21,662 bases of DNA. Source: Gnetum montanum (taxonomy: Eukaryota; Streptophyta; Gnetopsida; Gnetales; Gnetaceae). The stretch covers positions 749,217 through 770,878 of the forward strand of contig MNCI01017909.1 of assembly GCA_015680685.1 (NCBI GenBank). The letters run 5' to 3'. Below, piece by piece: positions 1-11,002 of the stretch (position 1 is the stretch's first letter; each line of letters opens with the position of its first letter). The position numbers were made by a program, and so were the translations under genes. A model generated the notes under the pieces. It was not told the origin of the DNA. It worked only from the letters and a program-made list of their open reading frames with translations, and ran no database searches.

Positions 1-134
1 TGAAGGTGTAGGGTTTAGGAGAAAATCGAAAAAATTTGGGTCTGGACCCCCATGACTAAGAGCGAACCGCCAGTAGCGATAGAATGGAGAAAGAATAAAG
101 AACAAGAAAGATGGAGAAAAAGAGACAACTATAA

Positions 135-497
135 CATCAGTGAAATGGATGTCAAGATGGAAATGAACAAAATAGAGTGGACTGCAAAAATGTTAAGGGA
201 AATAATTTAACTGGTGCACCAAATAGGAATGTCAGTAGGTCCTCCCCAAAGCAGGCTCATGCCCTTAATGCCCTGACAAACCCACATTCGGAGAATTCGT
301 AGGCTTTAGGAATGTCATTTGGGACAAGAGTTAAAGTCTTACCTACAAGAACTTACCAAAAAGAAAACAATGCGTCAATCAAAATATACACTAATGATAC
401 AACCGACAATGAGGTGAACAATGGAGAGAAGGATGGAGAGAAGAGAATGGAATGGAATCCCAAGAACAAGGTGGTGTACATCCCCTTGTGTAGTTAA
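135..497 (+). pseudogene. Decayed coding-like stretch, function unknown
   Basis: Reading the frame of the ATG at 312 both ways gives a coding-like translation: upstream of the ATG it runs through NNLTGAPNRNVSRSSPKQ and HALNALTNPHSENS, then a TAG at about 300, then MSFGTRVKVLPTRTYQKENN and a polar, Asn/Lys/Glu-rich tail ending at the stop near 497. Further stops (TAA, TGA) lie at about 135-155. It runs opposite to the retrotransposon that starts at 1370, so it belongs to something else that continues off the left edge. I recognise no domain. It could be part of another transposable element or of a dead host gene. Confidence 0.3.
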
Positions 498-1369
498 TGA
501 TTAATGTGACTTAGCATATCCCATTCCAAGTCCGATCTCAAACAAACCACATCCAGTGACTTCGCATTAATGCATTTGGCCAATCCATCCCTTTGAAGTA
601 ACAAGAATGCCTTCCCAAAGAGCCACCACCATTCCGACGAAATAAAGGAGGAGGGGATGGGAAGCGAGAAGCACCTTAGTTAGAGGGAACATTTTTATTT
701 TAGTTCCATAACTAGTGCTTGTAGCCCAAATGGTTATTTCGTCTAAGGGGTGTGCTTTGAATTCTCATTTTTTTTTGTGTTTATGCATGAGAACCATACC
801 ATGCAAAGACTTTGTTATTTTTATTTGCTCAGCTTCCCGATAATTAAGTAACGTCGAAACGGTAAGAAAACTCAAGAAGAAAACATCCAAGCACCCAAGA
901 AAATGGCCAACACAAATACATCAAGTTCCCTTGAAGCCACACCCTTTTCAATCCTTGAGTCCTTCCTTAGTTTGAGAAATTCCCAATCACCGATTCGTTG
1001 ATAGTTCTTATTTAGAAAGGGATTGTACATTTCCAAGTCGAGAGAGACCATAGAAATTTGTGGATGAATGGATGAAGTGAGCTCATTGCCTGTCATATCA
1101 AAATAACCATACCTTAGTATCAACATCATGACTTAGAGGTAAAAACCAAACATTAGCAATCAATAGGAAAACAGTTCATACCATCATGAAGAACACTTAT
1201 TGGGTGACAAACTTACAAGATGGATAACATGCACACACACAAAGAAATAAAAAAGTATAACGATGTTGTAAAACAAAAACAAGAAAAGTTAAAGAAATTT
1301 GTAAAACAAAAATGTGTAAAACAAAAACATGTAAAACAAAAATTTAAAAGAATTGAGGGCCTCAAATGA
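498..1369. other. No recognisable gene; AT-rich spacer
   Basis: No convincing coding region is seen. An 85-codon open frame on the - strand (872-1129) has an ordinary composition but no motif I recognise, and its flanks do not extend it. A T-run lies near 769-777. The boundary of the - strand retrotransposon must lie in or left of this stretch, but I see no second copy of the 4600-5755 LTR here. The short repeat at 1267-1342 is the only structured part. Confidence 0.5.
1267..1342. repeat. Short tandem repeat TGTAAAACAAAAA
   Basis: Four copies of TGTAAAACAAAAA (or nearly so) start at 1267, 1300, 1315 and 1330. The last three sit on a 15-bp pitch. On the - strand this yields a low-complexity Phe/Cys/Thr string, which is a composition artefact and not a protein. 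The repeat lies just 3' of the gag/protease-like frame of the - strand retrotransposon. Confidence 0.75.
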
Positions 1370-4300
1370 TTAGCATAGGTGGCCATCTCCCCCATGACTG
1401 AATAGAAAGGGAGAGATCCAAAATAACGAGTGCCTGTTTGAATTTCTTAGAAGTGCCCAACTCCTACCAATTGGTGTTCTTAAGTTAAGGGTTGAAAGTC
1501 GGCAATGCTCATACTCCAATGTATCTATGCCTTTGTTGTGGGTGTAACTTGTTCCCCCAGTTTGTTCCATGCATGTTGGTGGGCTACTTTCTTGATCAGC
1601 TGTCAACCACTGGGTGTTCTCTTGTTGTGTGGTTGCTACATACAGGCACCATTGTATGTTATCCTTTGGTGCACACCAGTTACATGCAAGAGATGCTGAG
1701 CATTCCTCCATGTCATCACCCTCTGAGTCACTATATGTGATGCATGGAACTTTCTTCTTCTTGATCTTTCCATAAATATTTACCTTAGATATTTCCAAGG
1801 AAATATCACAAATTCCTATGCATGCGTCTATTGTACTTAGCCATGCCCTTCCCATTATAATTGGGAAGTCCCCTTTGTTGCTATTGACTTCTATCACCAG
1901 GAAATCAGCTNTATGTGTTAACATAACCGTGTGCATTAAGCTTTGTTGTTGGTTTCAAGGGAGCTCCGAAGCCTTAATTGTTGGAGGAGCATACACAAAC
2001 TCAATTGCTTGTGGTTGTGAGAGCTTATTTGGGCTTTTGATTCTAAAGAAAGGTCTTCTCTTCTTTTGGTTGTCAAAACCAGCAGCAGGTTGAAGGTTTA
2101 TAGCTCTTGTAGCATTATGTTGCTGTAGTTGAGTGGGAAGTTCTCCTTGCATTGTTGGAGTAGGTGGTAGTGGAACTACCAACGTAAGAGAGGCAGATGG
2201 ATTTGGAGGATGGTATGTATGTGGTGTGTCTCCCGGAGGAGAAGGAGTCCTAAAATATTCCCGAATTTGGTAGTGACGTTGTGGAGTTGTGTGACCCATG
2301 AAGTCACTTGGAGAAATCGGCTGCTACACGTAGTAGCCATATGGATCTGGTTGCCGGTAAGGGTATTGTTGTCTAGGCGGTGGCATCCCCCATGACTGTG
2401 GGTGTTGCCACTACTAGTGTTGCTCAATAGGTTGTGGCGGAGTTCCACTTGGATAATATGTTAACGGTTGGTGGAACTGCCTCGGGTTACCTTGGGGATA
2501 AGGTAACCTTCGGGGTGCCTGCCGTCTGTTAAGTCTTGGGTTGAGTGCATAGACCCTAGACTCTTGTAGATGTGAGATTATTGGGCAACATCCCTTAGGA
2601 TGGTCATATTGGCAGATCTCACATCCACCATCATTGTCCGTGTCAGAATCCACAACCTCATCGGCAATGGTCATTTTTCCCTTACCCTTGTCACATGCAT
2701 GGCCTGAATCTCTCTACTTTTTCTTACCATGGTCACTACTTCGTTCCTCCTTAGACTCCTCTACAATTTTCAGGACAAGTTCAAGTCTACTATCTAAGGA
2801 GTCCTGTATCTGATCTACCTTAGCTACCACTTCCATTGTTAATTTATGAAGTGGCAAGGTTTTTCTATTCATCAACTCTTTGAGTGGTGACTCATCCTCT
2901 TCCTCACAGAATCTCACTTCCCTCTTTTGGAGGGAAGGATCGCGGTTATACTCTTCCGCACTTTCTCTTTTCTGTAGCTCCCCTTCTTCTTTAGCTACTT
3001 GCTCCAACAATCGATGAATTTCATGGGACCTAAGTTCAGATAATCTCCCTTGGGCATATGTCCCAAGGGTTCTCCTAGTTTTGTGTCTTAGCCCATCTAT
3101 GAGGTGGCGGAGTTGATCTCGTTGTGCGTAACCATGGCCCTGGCAACGATGTAGCAATGCATAATATCGGCCCATGGAAGCATCCAAGGGTTCATGTGTA
3201 CCCTGCTTCTATCCTTGGATCTATTTATGCAAGTTGGACACTCTAGAGTACGTTTGGTATTTATCGTTAAAAAATTCTAGCATTGTACTCCACCGTCTAA
3301 TGGTCTCTGATTCTAAAGACCGGTACCAACTCTTTGCTTCTTTTACGAGTGTCCTAGGAAACAACTTTAACTTCTGCCACTCGTTTTCAATATTCTACAA
3401 GGCGCAGGCATCGTGGAATGCCTGTAAGTGATTTTGCGGATCAGCGTTGTATCCCCCTTCGAAGCATGGGATATTGTTCATATCTAGTCTCTTGATCCGA
3501 CTATCTTTTTGATGTCTTGTAGGTATTCTCACTGCCTTTGTAATATCTAACATACTTCAGGTGGCAAGTAGGGGTTCATCATGATCATCTCTCTCATGAC
3601 ATCTATGATGCCTACGTGGTTCCCTACTTTCCCTTCTACCATGCCTAGACTCTCTAGACTGCCCTCGTCCTCGCTCTCGACTCTCTCGTCGAGGTCTCTG
3701 ATTTTGCTTACCCTTATCCTCACCGTGGTGCTCCTTGTGACTGTGTCCTGATGTGGAAGGAGAGGGTGAATGATGTGATGAAGGAGAAGAATAAGGAGAA
3801 CCATCGCCATGACAATGTTTCTTACCTTCTCTTTGGTGGCTACGGCCCCGATCGTGATGACGATCCGAATGCCCGTACTTGTCATGTGTTTTTGTTCCCT
3901 CAGTGAACACTTGGTGTTCATGGAGATCAAAACCAGGGTTATGAATCGTGGAGCGTAAGTTCTAATACCCCACCTCCTCACCATTGTTAGGAGGAGGAAT
4001 ATCATTTGATAGAGAACCTGTTATAATTGGTTCACCATCTCCAATTTCGCTTAGGATGTGCAGGACCCCTTTGCCCTTCAACAATGTATGGTGCCTCCTA
4101 CCACAAGTCCCGTAGACGTTGCACTGCTGTGGGATGGTAATCCCTTATGTCATAATTTTTCGCAACGTATTCAGCGTATATTTTGTCATGCCTATCTGTG
4201 CAAGAGCACGAAGAAGCATGTTAGGGACTGCCCGATCTGGAGGTAACACTATGTTACCTTGCAAGTCTCTCCAACATAGTTGTTCATCCTGATGAAGGAT

Positions 4301-4453
4301 AAAGGTAAAATCAGGTATATACTTATCGTGATGAGTATATACCACCTGATACTGTTGAGGAATTGGTGATTTTTGGTTATGTGTTTGGTGCTGCCAACTG
4401 TCTCTAGTGTGATCCCTAGGCGGTGAAGTGCTTTTGTTAGAAGAAGAAGACAT
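1370..4453 (-). pseudogene. Retrotransposon gag and protease-like polyprotein, broken
   Basis: A single frame of 1,028 codons runs from the ATG at 4453 (MSSSSNKSTSPPRD) to a TAA at 1370-1372. From the N terminus it shows a polar leader, an Arg/Ser/His-rich basic segment (about 3900-3560), a Retrotrans_gag-like core (about 3470-3100, with FEGGYNADPQNHLQAF and WQKLKLFPRTLVKEAKSWYR), an acidic coiled segment, a Cys/His cluster CEICQYDHPKGCCP (about 2620), a Pro/Gln-rich linker, and a retropepsin-like C-terminal half (DFPIIMGRAWLSTIDA, about 1860). The protease Asp-Thr/Ser-Gly active site is not found upstream of that motif. Stops at 4145, 3962, 3557, 3395, 3221, 3209, 2714, 2414, 2411, 2324 and 1955 break it, yet no frameshift does. 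The gag role is virus-like particle assembly. The last 100 or so codons look non-coding. Confidence 0.8.
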
Positions 4454-4580
4454 TGTGTCTTATTCGGTGTGATGATTAACCGTTATATAATTTTTCATAT
4501 GATTAACCCTAAGGGTTCGTTTAAGCTTCCCAATGATGTGGATGATTTCCTATGTTCTACTTAGCGCACAAACAACTTAG

Positions 4581-4597
4581 TCCCCGGCAACGGCGCC
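4581..4597 (-). other. Primer-binding site, tRNA-Asp type
   Basis: On the - strand this reads GGCGCCGTTGCCGGGGA, the complement of the 3' end of plant tRNA-Asp (...TCCCCGGCAACGGCGCC). Only the base pairing with the terminal A of CCA is off. It lies two bases inside the LTR end at 4600, the usual place for priming minus-strand DNA synthesis. Confidence 0.9.
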
Positions 4598-4799
4598 TAT
4601 GATGAGTGGCGAGGTACCCCTACACTCAACCATACAAATACGAGCGTTACACGTGCAATCCGGTCGAACTCCGCAAACCAAGTGCCTATACGCCTCATGG
4701 AACACTTAAGGTTAATCGTTCGTTGTCTTCCCAGACTTGTATTTGTCACGGTTGTATGGTTAAGTAAGTCTGAGCTATATGATTTTTATATCTTTTCAA

Positions 4800-4855
4800 T
4801 TTTATCTTCTATGCTAATGAGGTGAACTTTTATCTCCTATGCTAATGAGGTGAAA
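4800..4855. repeat. Tandem 28-bp duplication inside the LTR
   Basis: Two adjacent copies of a 28-bp unit (4800-4827 and 4828-4855) share the core TATGCTAATGAGGTGAA and differ at only two positions. It lies in the U5/R half of the LTR and probably arose by replication or reverse-transcriptase slippage. Confidence 0.85.
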
Positions 4856-5344
4856 GGTGAAGAGACTAATTAACTAACTTTAACTAACTAACTAAGCCTT
4901 AATTAACCTAGCGTCAGCATCCGTTCCCACTTACTGTTCACACCCTAAACCAATACAACCTTGGTTACCAAACGCTATTCGTTACTGGGATCACTAAGCG
5001 TAACGCACGTGCTCGAGGCGGTCGTATTAAATGCACTTAACTATGGGAGAAGGGTTGAGAGAGGTTTAATTAACTAATAAAGCATTTAAACAATAAACAA
5101 TAAATAACAATAATTAAAATCCTATTTAGCCTATTCCATGCACTGCAAGGTTTATCCAAGAAGTTCATCTTTATTTCCGTACACAAACTTGTGTTCAGGT
5201 ACAATATTTGCTCGAATAAAGATCCGTTCACGTTGGAGCTCCTACTATAGGCACATGGAAATTATTCTATCTCTAGAGAGGAAAAACTGCCAGAGTTTCG
5301 CTACAGTTTAGGCCTAGATTGAGAAACAAGGGAGAGCCACTTCT

Positions 5345-5352
5345 TATTTATA
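5345..5352 (-). promoter_or_regulatory. TATA box of the LTR promoter
   Basis: The - strand reads TATAAATA, at an ordinary distance from a presumed start near 5315-5325. It lies directly downstream of the CpG-rich palindromes at 5369-5418, which would be the proximal U3 elements. Assigned from sequence and position only. Confidence 0.55.
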
Positions 5353-5368
5353 GATTTGACGATGCACT

Positions 5369-5418
5369 GCAATATCGCAGGGGAAGACGCGATATTGTGT
5401 ACGCGACGCGATATCGCG
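5369..5418. promoter_or_regulatory. GCGATATCGC-type palindrome cluster in U3
   Basis: Three related sites are packed into 50 bp: GCAATATCGC (5369-5378), GCGATATTG (5389-5397) and the perfect 12-bp palindrome CGCGATATCGCG (5407-5418). They sit 17-66 bp upstream of the TATA box in the element's orientation. The cluster is unusually CpG-rich for the window. A binding site for a dimeric factor is an inference; I know of no named plant factor for it. Confidence 0.45.
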
Positions 5419-5755
5419 TCCCATCAATCATGACATGCATACACAATCCATATGGTAGTTAGCATATACACTACCATGCTCAATGTAAAATATGTATTAG
5501 TTGCCATGAGTATCATAAACAAATGCCTATAGGTCTTTTATTTACTCAATCAGTGTTAGGGTTTGTTAATCGATGACTTGTAACCATTAACCTTTTGGAG
5601 GACTAGCCATAGGAATGAATACACCTATGTTGCGTACTAGACATAGATATGGACACACTTATACTTTTCTACTCCCAAGATGAGACTTAAGACAAAAGCC
5701 TTGCTAATGCATCATAGCAAAGGTCAATTTATTACTGCCTAAAGATGCCTCATCA

Positions 5756-7600
5756 CCAACCGATCCACACACCTCATGTTAGCTCTACCCATCGATCGAC
5801 CACAAGCAACCAATGCTATATGCAACATTGCAAAGATAAATGACATGAAGACTCAATACCATGTTAGCTTAAGCCTTAACAATACATGCATTCAAGCACC
5901 AACATCCCAAATATATACATTACATCACATACACAAATCATATAAACTAGTAATATAGTACACTTCACATGTCTCTATGCATCACTTAAACATATATTAT
6001 CGATGACATATGCAACTAATCCTACAAAATCCTACTTGGTATGCACAGAACATAACTAATACACATTACAACCTCAAATAAACACTAGTGATGAGGGTTG
6101 TAAGCCATTGTACTTCAATAACATAAATGAAGAAAACATTATTTTGTAACAATGGCCTTCATATATTTTAAATATAACCATATTAAAAGGTAAAATTATC
6201 AGCTAGCATGGACACAACGAACTAACACAGCATTGACTAGTAACACAAGATGCAATAGTCTAACACGTAGCACTTCTCAATAATACATGACACAACAGCG
6301 TAGCACATAATTTTACTAGACTTCACAAGAACACAACATTACGCCTAATGCATATCAAAATATATGTGCTTCCAACCAAATTAGAAGATCATGACAATAT
6401 TTATTTTCACTTATCCATAACACTATCCCTCTAGTTATATAGCATAACCAAACATAACGCAACAAATTTTTCTCTTATGACACATCTAACACTCTCACAT
6501 ATACTTCATATTAATGAACAATATCGTAAACATGCACTTCCTACATCCAAAATAAACACAATCTTAATCTTTGTGTTTTCATGATGTTATTTTAAAACTC
6601 TAAATTTTTTTAGTTCAGACATCAACCTTTTGACAAAAACTCTTTTGTGTTAAAAGAGGTTACAGACAAACACGATGTTCCTCAAAGAAGCATGAGGTTA
6701 AATTGCCTACTCCAAAGTTCTCAAAACATGAGATCTTTGAAACACTCTGAGCATCACCACCACCGATACTGTAATCTAAAACTCATGGTGGTACCGCCCA
6801 TGTTAAGGCCTCATCAACCATAGTTAAGAAAAAAAACCAAGAAATTTAGACTTCATTCAACTCTGACAACACATTATGAAGCAACTGCCAACAAATCACA
6901 ATGTTTTGATCTCCTATTGTTAAAAGATAAATATGCAAGGTAGCTAGTCCCTCGGGTTAGTATCTAGTATCATCATTTTGATCCCTATCTTACCACACAA
7001 CTAATAGAAGGTAATTTTGTTATAAAGCTTTTGGTGTTGAAAGATCAACTATTGGTTAAAAATTTTATTAGAACGTACATCAATGATTAGTTTATCTTTT
7101 AGTCTAGAAATACTTTGGTGATTTTTCAAAATCCAAAAGAGTTTTTTTGTAGTTCTATTTTTAGATGGTGAAAATAGATTTTTCCTTGAAGGAAGTCATG
7201 TTTCCAAAACATTAACTTGTTGAGTGTTTTGTGAATTAACAAGAGTGGGGTAAAGCTTGCACCGCCACCACTAGAATATTGATTTATCAGCTTAAGATAC
7301 CATATTCTAGACTAGCAAACATTTCTTCGTGTCATATTATATAAAAGAAAGGAATGAAATTTCATAGCCTTTGCTCAATTTGCTCTATGTCACAATCAAG
7401 AATGGTAGCCCTATAGACTAAATTTCCTTAATAAAGGAACATGTACTCTTTTATTATCAATTTTTTATCCCTTCATTTCTTCTATGGCTACTTGTTTCCT
7501 ACCTTTCTGAAACTTTTTAGTAATTCTAAACTACCACTAGTCACTACAACAGTGAAGGACAAAAACAAATAAAAACAAATAATTATTATTAAGATTATTT
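5756..7600. other. No gene or element recognised
   Basis: AT-rich sequence with stops in all frames. Short ACACAA/TAGCAC-rich strings recur around 6210-6330 but form no regular repeat. I looked for a copy of the LTR that starts at 11003 and for a primer-binding site belonging to the + strand element downstream, and saw neither. The right part (about 7440-7600) may be a leader of the decayed + strand coding region. Confidence 0.5.
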
Positions 7601-7612
7601 CTTAAAGCCCTT

Positions 7613-10440
7613 GCTAAGAAAAAGTAGATAATCATAGAAATTCCTTCATTGAAGCAACCAAAGGAAGTTCAAGCAAAAAGACAGGATGTGAGGTAGTGTA
7701 ATTACTTATCCCCATCCATGGTAAACTTAATTCTATAACATCGTAGTTTTGAAAATAATGTTGCTCATTATGAAACAACATTGAAATCATTAAAAACTTC
7801 AATGGAGAAGAGCCTCATGAAAGAAACACTATATAATGAGGTTAGCTGGAAAGACATTAAATAAGTTGATGAAGACAACTATCCAGCAATTATTCAAAGC
7901 ATGGTCAACAAAGATATCAGCCATGTGGCAAAATCATTTTCTATCACATTGAGTAATGATTTACTCTGACTTAATGGTTCTGAATTACACCACAATAAGA
8001 TAATATTGTAATGTCAAAGCTTTTGGAATAATGTTGAATCATAATGAACAGGTCTTCAATCACACACAAGCACAAAATGAGTCATTAAATAAAGGTTTAA
8101 GAAAATCATATGAAGATAAAGAGACATATGCTAGAGCTTTTGAATAATATAAAAAGTAGGTAAATGCAGTCCATTAATTAACAAAGGTTCAGGAAAATAA
8201 ATTAGAAGGGTTAAAACAAGCAAGAATCACCGTGGGTGCTAGCATCAACTTTAAGTTTGTTGACAAGGTTTAAGAATTGATGGTGAAAATGGCTGAGTTT
8301 GAAACTGAAAAGTCCACATGGGAAAACAGGAACTCTGTACTTTTGCAGGGTCTAAAAGACACACACAAGCAAGTAGCTAATTTAATGCTATAGAAGAATA
8401 GCCTAACAGAGGCTTTTTAGTGAGATAAAATAATCTTTGAATACCAAAGTGGATAAGTTAAAAAGTTCAAGAAATAACCGAAGAATTTGTGGATGATTTT
8501 AAAAGGATGTTATCTTCTTTTACTGAGCAAGGTTTTGAACCACTGGTAGACAACATCACTTTTAAATACATAGCATGAAGTCAAAGATAAAGTTTTTTAA
8601 GAAGCCCAGTCTGGAACCAAAATCAAAGGGTCTTAGTCGTAATGTGCCACCACTGGAAAGTGAATCACAAGCCTCAGAATCTATGGCAAAGAACACATGT
8701 ACCAAATCAAAAGAAGAGTCATTAGCTAGCATTTTTGGATGTTGGAATCCCTAAATAAGAAGTGTACTCAGAGGCCGGTAAATTTTAAAAGAAGTCATGG
8801 TAAGGAAATAGAGCAGAAAGTAGGAGGCTGAAAAGCCAAAGCAGTTGACAGGAAGTTGGAGAAGGAAGGTTGACACATTACGGAAGAAAAAGATGACTCC
8901 AGCAAGGCAACTAATCCATTCACAGATAGTTGTCAATAAACAACAATCCAATTTCTCCAAGGAGATTTGGACCAAGATTCAAAGAATAGGGTTTGTTGGG
9001 TATATTTTAGCAATTGTGTAAGAAGAGGATCCAATTCCACCAACAAAGATCAAGGAAATATTGGAGATAGAAAAAGAAGCCAGTTTCATACACAAAGAGG
9101 AAGGTAAGAAAATCATCTTCAATTTGGGCGAGTATACTATCAAATTTGTGTTTTAGGATGAACGCCTAGAGACACCCCCCCAACAGATTGATATAAATAA
9201 AAAAATACAGGAGGTATTCCTAAATCCTAATTCTTATTTGGAAATGAAAGATAAGAACTGGATATGGATTGGTGCATTGAAGGATCCATTTTACAATATT
9301 GCATATACATTCATGACATACATTAGTCCAATAGACAGAGACACCTATATCAATTTCATATATAATCTAGTGCTCTGACAAAAAATATACCTGGGCAAAG
9401 AAAATTACCAAGAGGATACAAACTTGGCTAACCGGTAAGATCCTTCTTTCGATGATTATTAAGAGATTAAAATGTGGTTCAAATGATGAAAAGCTAAAAT
9501 TTCCAGTTGTAACTGGAGAATCTTTGGGGAAAGATTCAGAGGAGCAGAAAGATGTACTTAAAAAAGCAGGCTATAAGAATAAGCAAAAGAAGATGTTGAG
9601 ATTATTGTAGAGAAGACCGGGATGGAAAGATCTAAAAGAACCTAAAAAGGAGATTACAAAAAGGCGATCTATCAAAACCATGGCACCAAAGGTTGAGAAA
9701 AGAAAAAAAAGAGTAAGGAAGAACAAGCTCCAAATCTTTTTAAGTGTAAGGAGCAAGAATGGGAGGTAACAAAATCTGAAATCGCTAAAGTAATGGGAGA
9801 AAATCCAAATCCAAAGAAGGTAACGTTACTTGCAAGAATATTGCCAGATGCCAAAGTTGAACTAATGATAAAAATGTTTCAGTTATTCTTGTTTAGACAA
9901 TACTTAGAAGGACTACAAGCAAACATAAAATACAAATAGAAAAACCATAAGAAAGAATGGGAAGTAGCATTTACGAAGGCAAACGAAAAAGATGATGAAT
10001 TCCTAAAATATTGGAAGGGTCGATGTGATGTGAATTCTATAGTTGAGTCAAATCGAAGTAACCTATATCCATGGCAACTAGTGGATGATGTGTATCATAT
10101 GATATACATGAGAAGACGCAGAAACTCTGTACAACCTCAAAAAAGCGGTTACTTGGAAAGATGAGGAGATAAATTTGCTTGAAATAAAAGAGGCCAAATA
10201 CTAGAAAAGAGCAAGGTTTATGAGAGAATAAAATAGCAGATTGAAGGCTAAGGTAAAGGAACTCAATCTGAAAATTATCAAAGACAATGAAGGACAAGAG
10301 AACATCCGCAAGAAAATCGAAGACATCACGCTACAACTACTTCAGTATGAATAAGACCAAAAGAAACTAAGGATTTTAGAAATCCTATCTTGTATACCAA
10401 ATGAAAAATCAAGAAGGCTATTCCATACTATTGCAGCTTC
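7613..10440 (+). pseudogene. Long decayed coding region of unknown family
   Basis: Coding-like translation continues for about 2.8 kb on the + strand, switching frame several times. About 7613-8035 gives segments such as NEVSWKDIK and SMVNKDISHVAKSFSITLSN. 8040-8420 is helical and charged (KVQENKLEGLKQARITVGAS, MVKMAEFETEKSTWENRNSV) and looks coiled-coil. About 8780-9378 is Lys-rich, then IWTKIQRIGFVGYILAIV, and NWIWIGALKDPFYNIAY at 9256-9306. About 9380-9715, in a second frame, is very basic. About 9717-10145 contains YPWQLVDDVYHMIYM (10066-10110). About 10120-10440 is again coiled-coil-like (NSRLKAKVKELNLKIIKD). Most stops are TAG/TAA at places where CAG/CAA would keep the frame. No reverse transcriptase, integrase, protease or zinc knuckle is visible. 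The polypurine tract and LTR start downstream suggest it is the internal ORF of a non-autonomous LTR element. It could instead be a captured host gene. Confidence 0.5.
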
Positions 10441-10993
10441 ATCTTATAATCCTTATCATTCTTACTAGAAATTCCCTTGAGATTTTGGTGGGTTATGCCA
10501 GCAGTGGTGAGTAAGGTCCTCCATATGTGTGAAGTCCCGTAGTCTATTTTGTTTTGTTTCTGCCGAGTCAGATGATTGAGTTTTATTTTAAAAAAAGACC
10601 ATCCAAAGTTAGGGTTTGTGGAAAGTCCTTGAGAAAGTTCAAGGCAAAATGTTATCAATTTTTGTAATGGTTGTTCATTCACTCTCTTTGGTAAAGAACA
10701 GTCAAGTGTGGAGTTGATATCCCAAAGAAGGAAAATTGTGTAAATCGTTGATGCTGGTGTTGTAACTGCAGCAAATATCTTGGTGTAAAAACTGGCCTTG
10801 CTGTCAATGTAAGGTTAGATAATGGTTATTGCATAAGCTAACGTTATCTTAAAATTTGCCATGAGTGAAGGGGAGACGTATGATAGCTCAAATTATTTGT
10901 GTTTGACCAACACAAATCCCCTACCATCGTAAACCAAATTTGAGGATAGAGATACTCACTCAAAAATCTTAAGAAAGAACTAATTTTAAGATT
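10441..10993 (+). other. Non-coding 3' part of the + strand element
   Basis: After the decayed coding region about 550 bases carry no readable frame up to the polypurine tract. Nothing further is recognised. Its place between the last coding-like codons and the LTR start fits a 3' untranslated internal region. Confidence 0.4.
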
Positions 10994-11002
10994 AAAGGGG
11001 AG
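10994..11002 (+). other. Polypurine tract of a + strand LTR element
   Basis: AAAGGGGAG directly precedes TGTTGGATATT at 11003. A purine run abutting a TG that starts an LTR is the standard plus-strand primer arrangement of LTR retrotransposons. Confidence 0.7.

Larger units (their letters stand above)
1370..5755 (-). mobile_element. Partial Ty3/Gypsy-like LTR retrotransposon
   Basis: In - strand order the element has an LTR (5755 to 4600), a primer-binding site for tRNA-Asp (4597 to 4581), a leader of about 130 bases, and one long gag plus protease-like frame (4453 to 1370). The tRNA-Asp site and the Gly-Arg-x-Trp-Leu protease motif point to Ty3/Gypsy elements of the plant Athila/Tat kind. 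Reverse transcriptase, RNase H and integrase are not seen down to position 1. No 3' LTR is in the window, so the element is cut off, deleted or was non-autonomous. The five bases right of the LTR are CCAAC, a candidate target-site duplication whose partner is not visible. Confidence 0.8.
4600..5755 (-). repeat. 5' LTR of the Ty3/Gypsy-like element
   Basis: The + strand reads TGATGAG at 4600-4606 and CTCATCA at 5749-5755, a 7-bp perfect terminal inverted repeat starting TG and ending CA. The length is 1,156 bp. The left end abuts the primer-binding site, which fixes orientation: U3 is on the right, U5 on the left. A TATA box (5345-5352) and a CpG-rich palindromic cluster just upstream of it fit a U3 promoter. 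An internal 28-bp duplication lies at 4800-4855. Confidence 0.85.

Noticed and set aside
1492-2093. Open frames on the + strand across the protease-like region
   Set aside because: They lie antisense to the retropepsin-like frame and have no motif; the - strand reading explains the sequence.
1370-4453. UAG reassigned to Gln
   Set aside because: TAG stands at many Gln positions in several elements, which could suggest an altered code. But TGA at Arg positions and TAA also occur, and the tRNA-Asp site and gene families are plant-like. Deamination is the simpler reading.
6210-6330. ACACAA/TAGCAC repeats as a satellite
   Set aside because: Spacing and sequence are irregular and no repeating unit can be defined.
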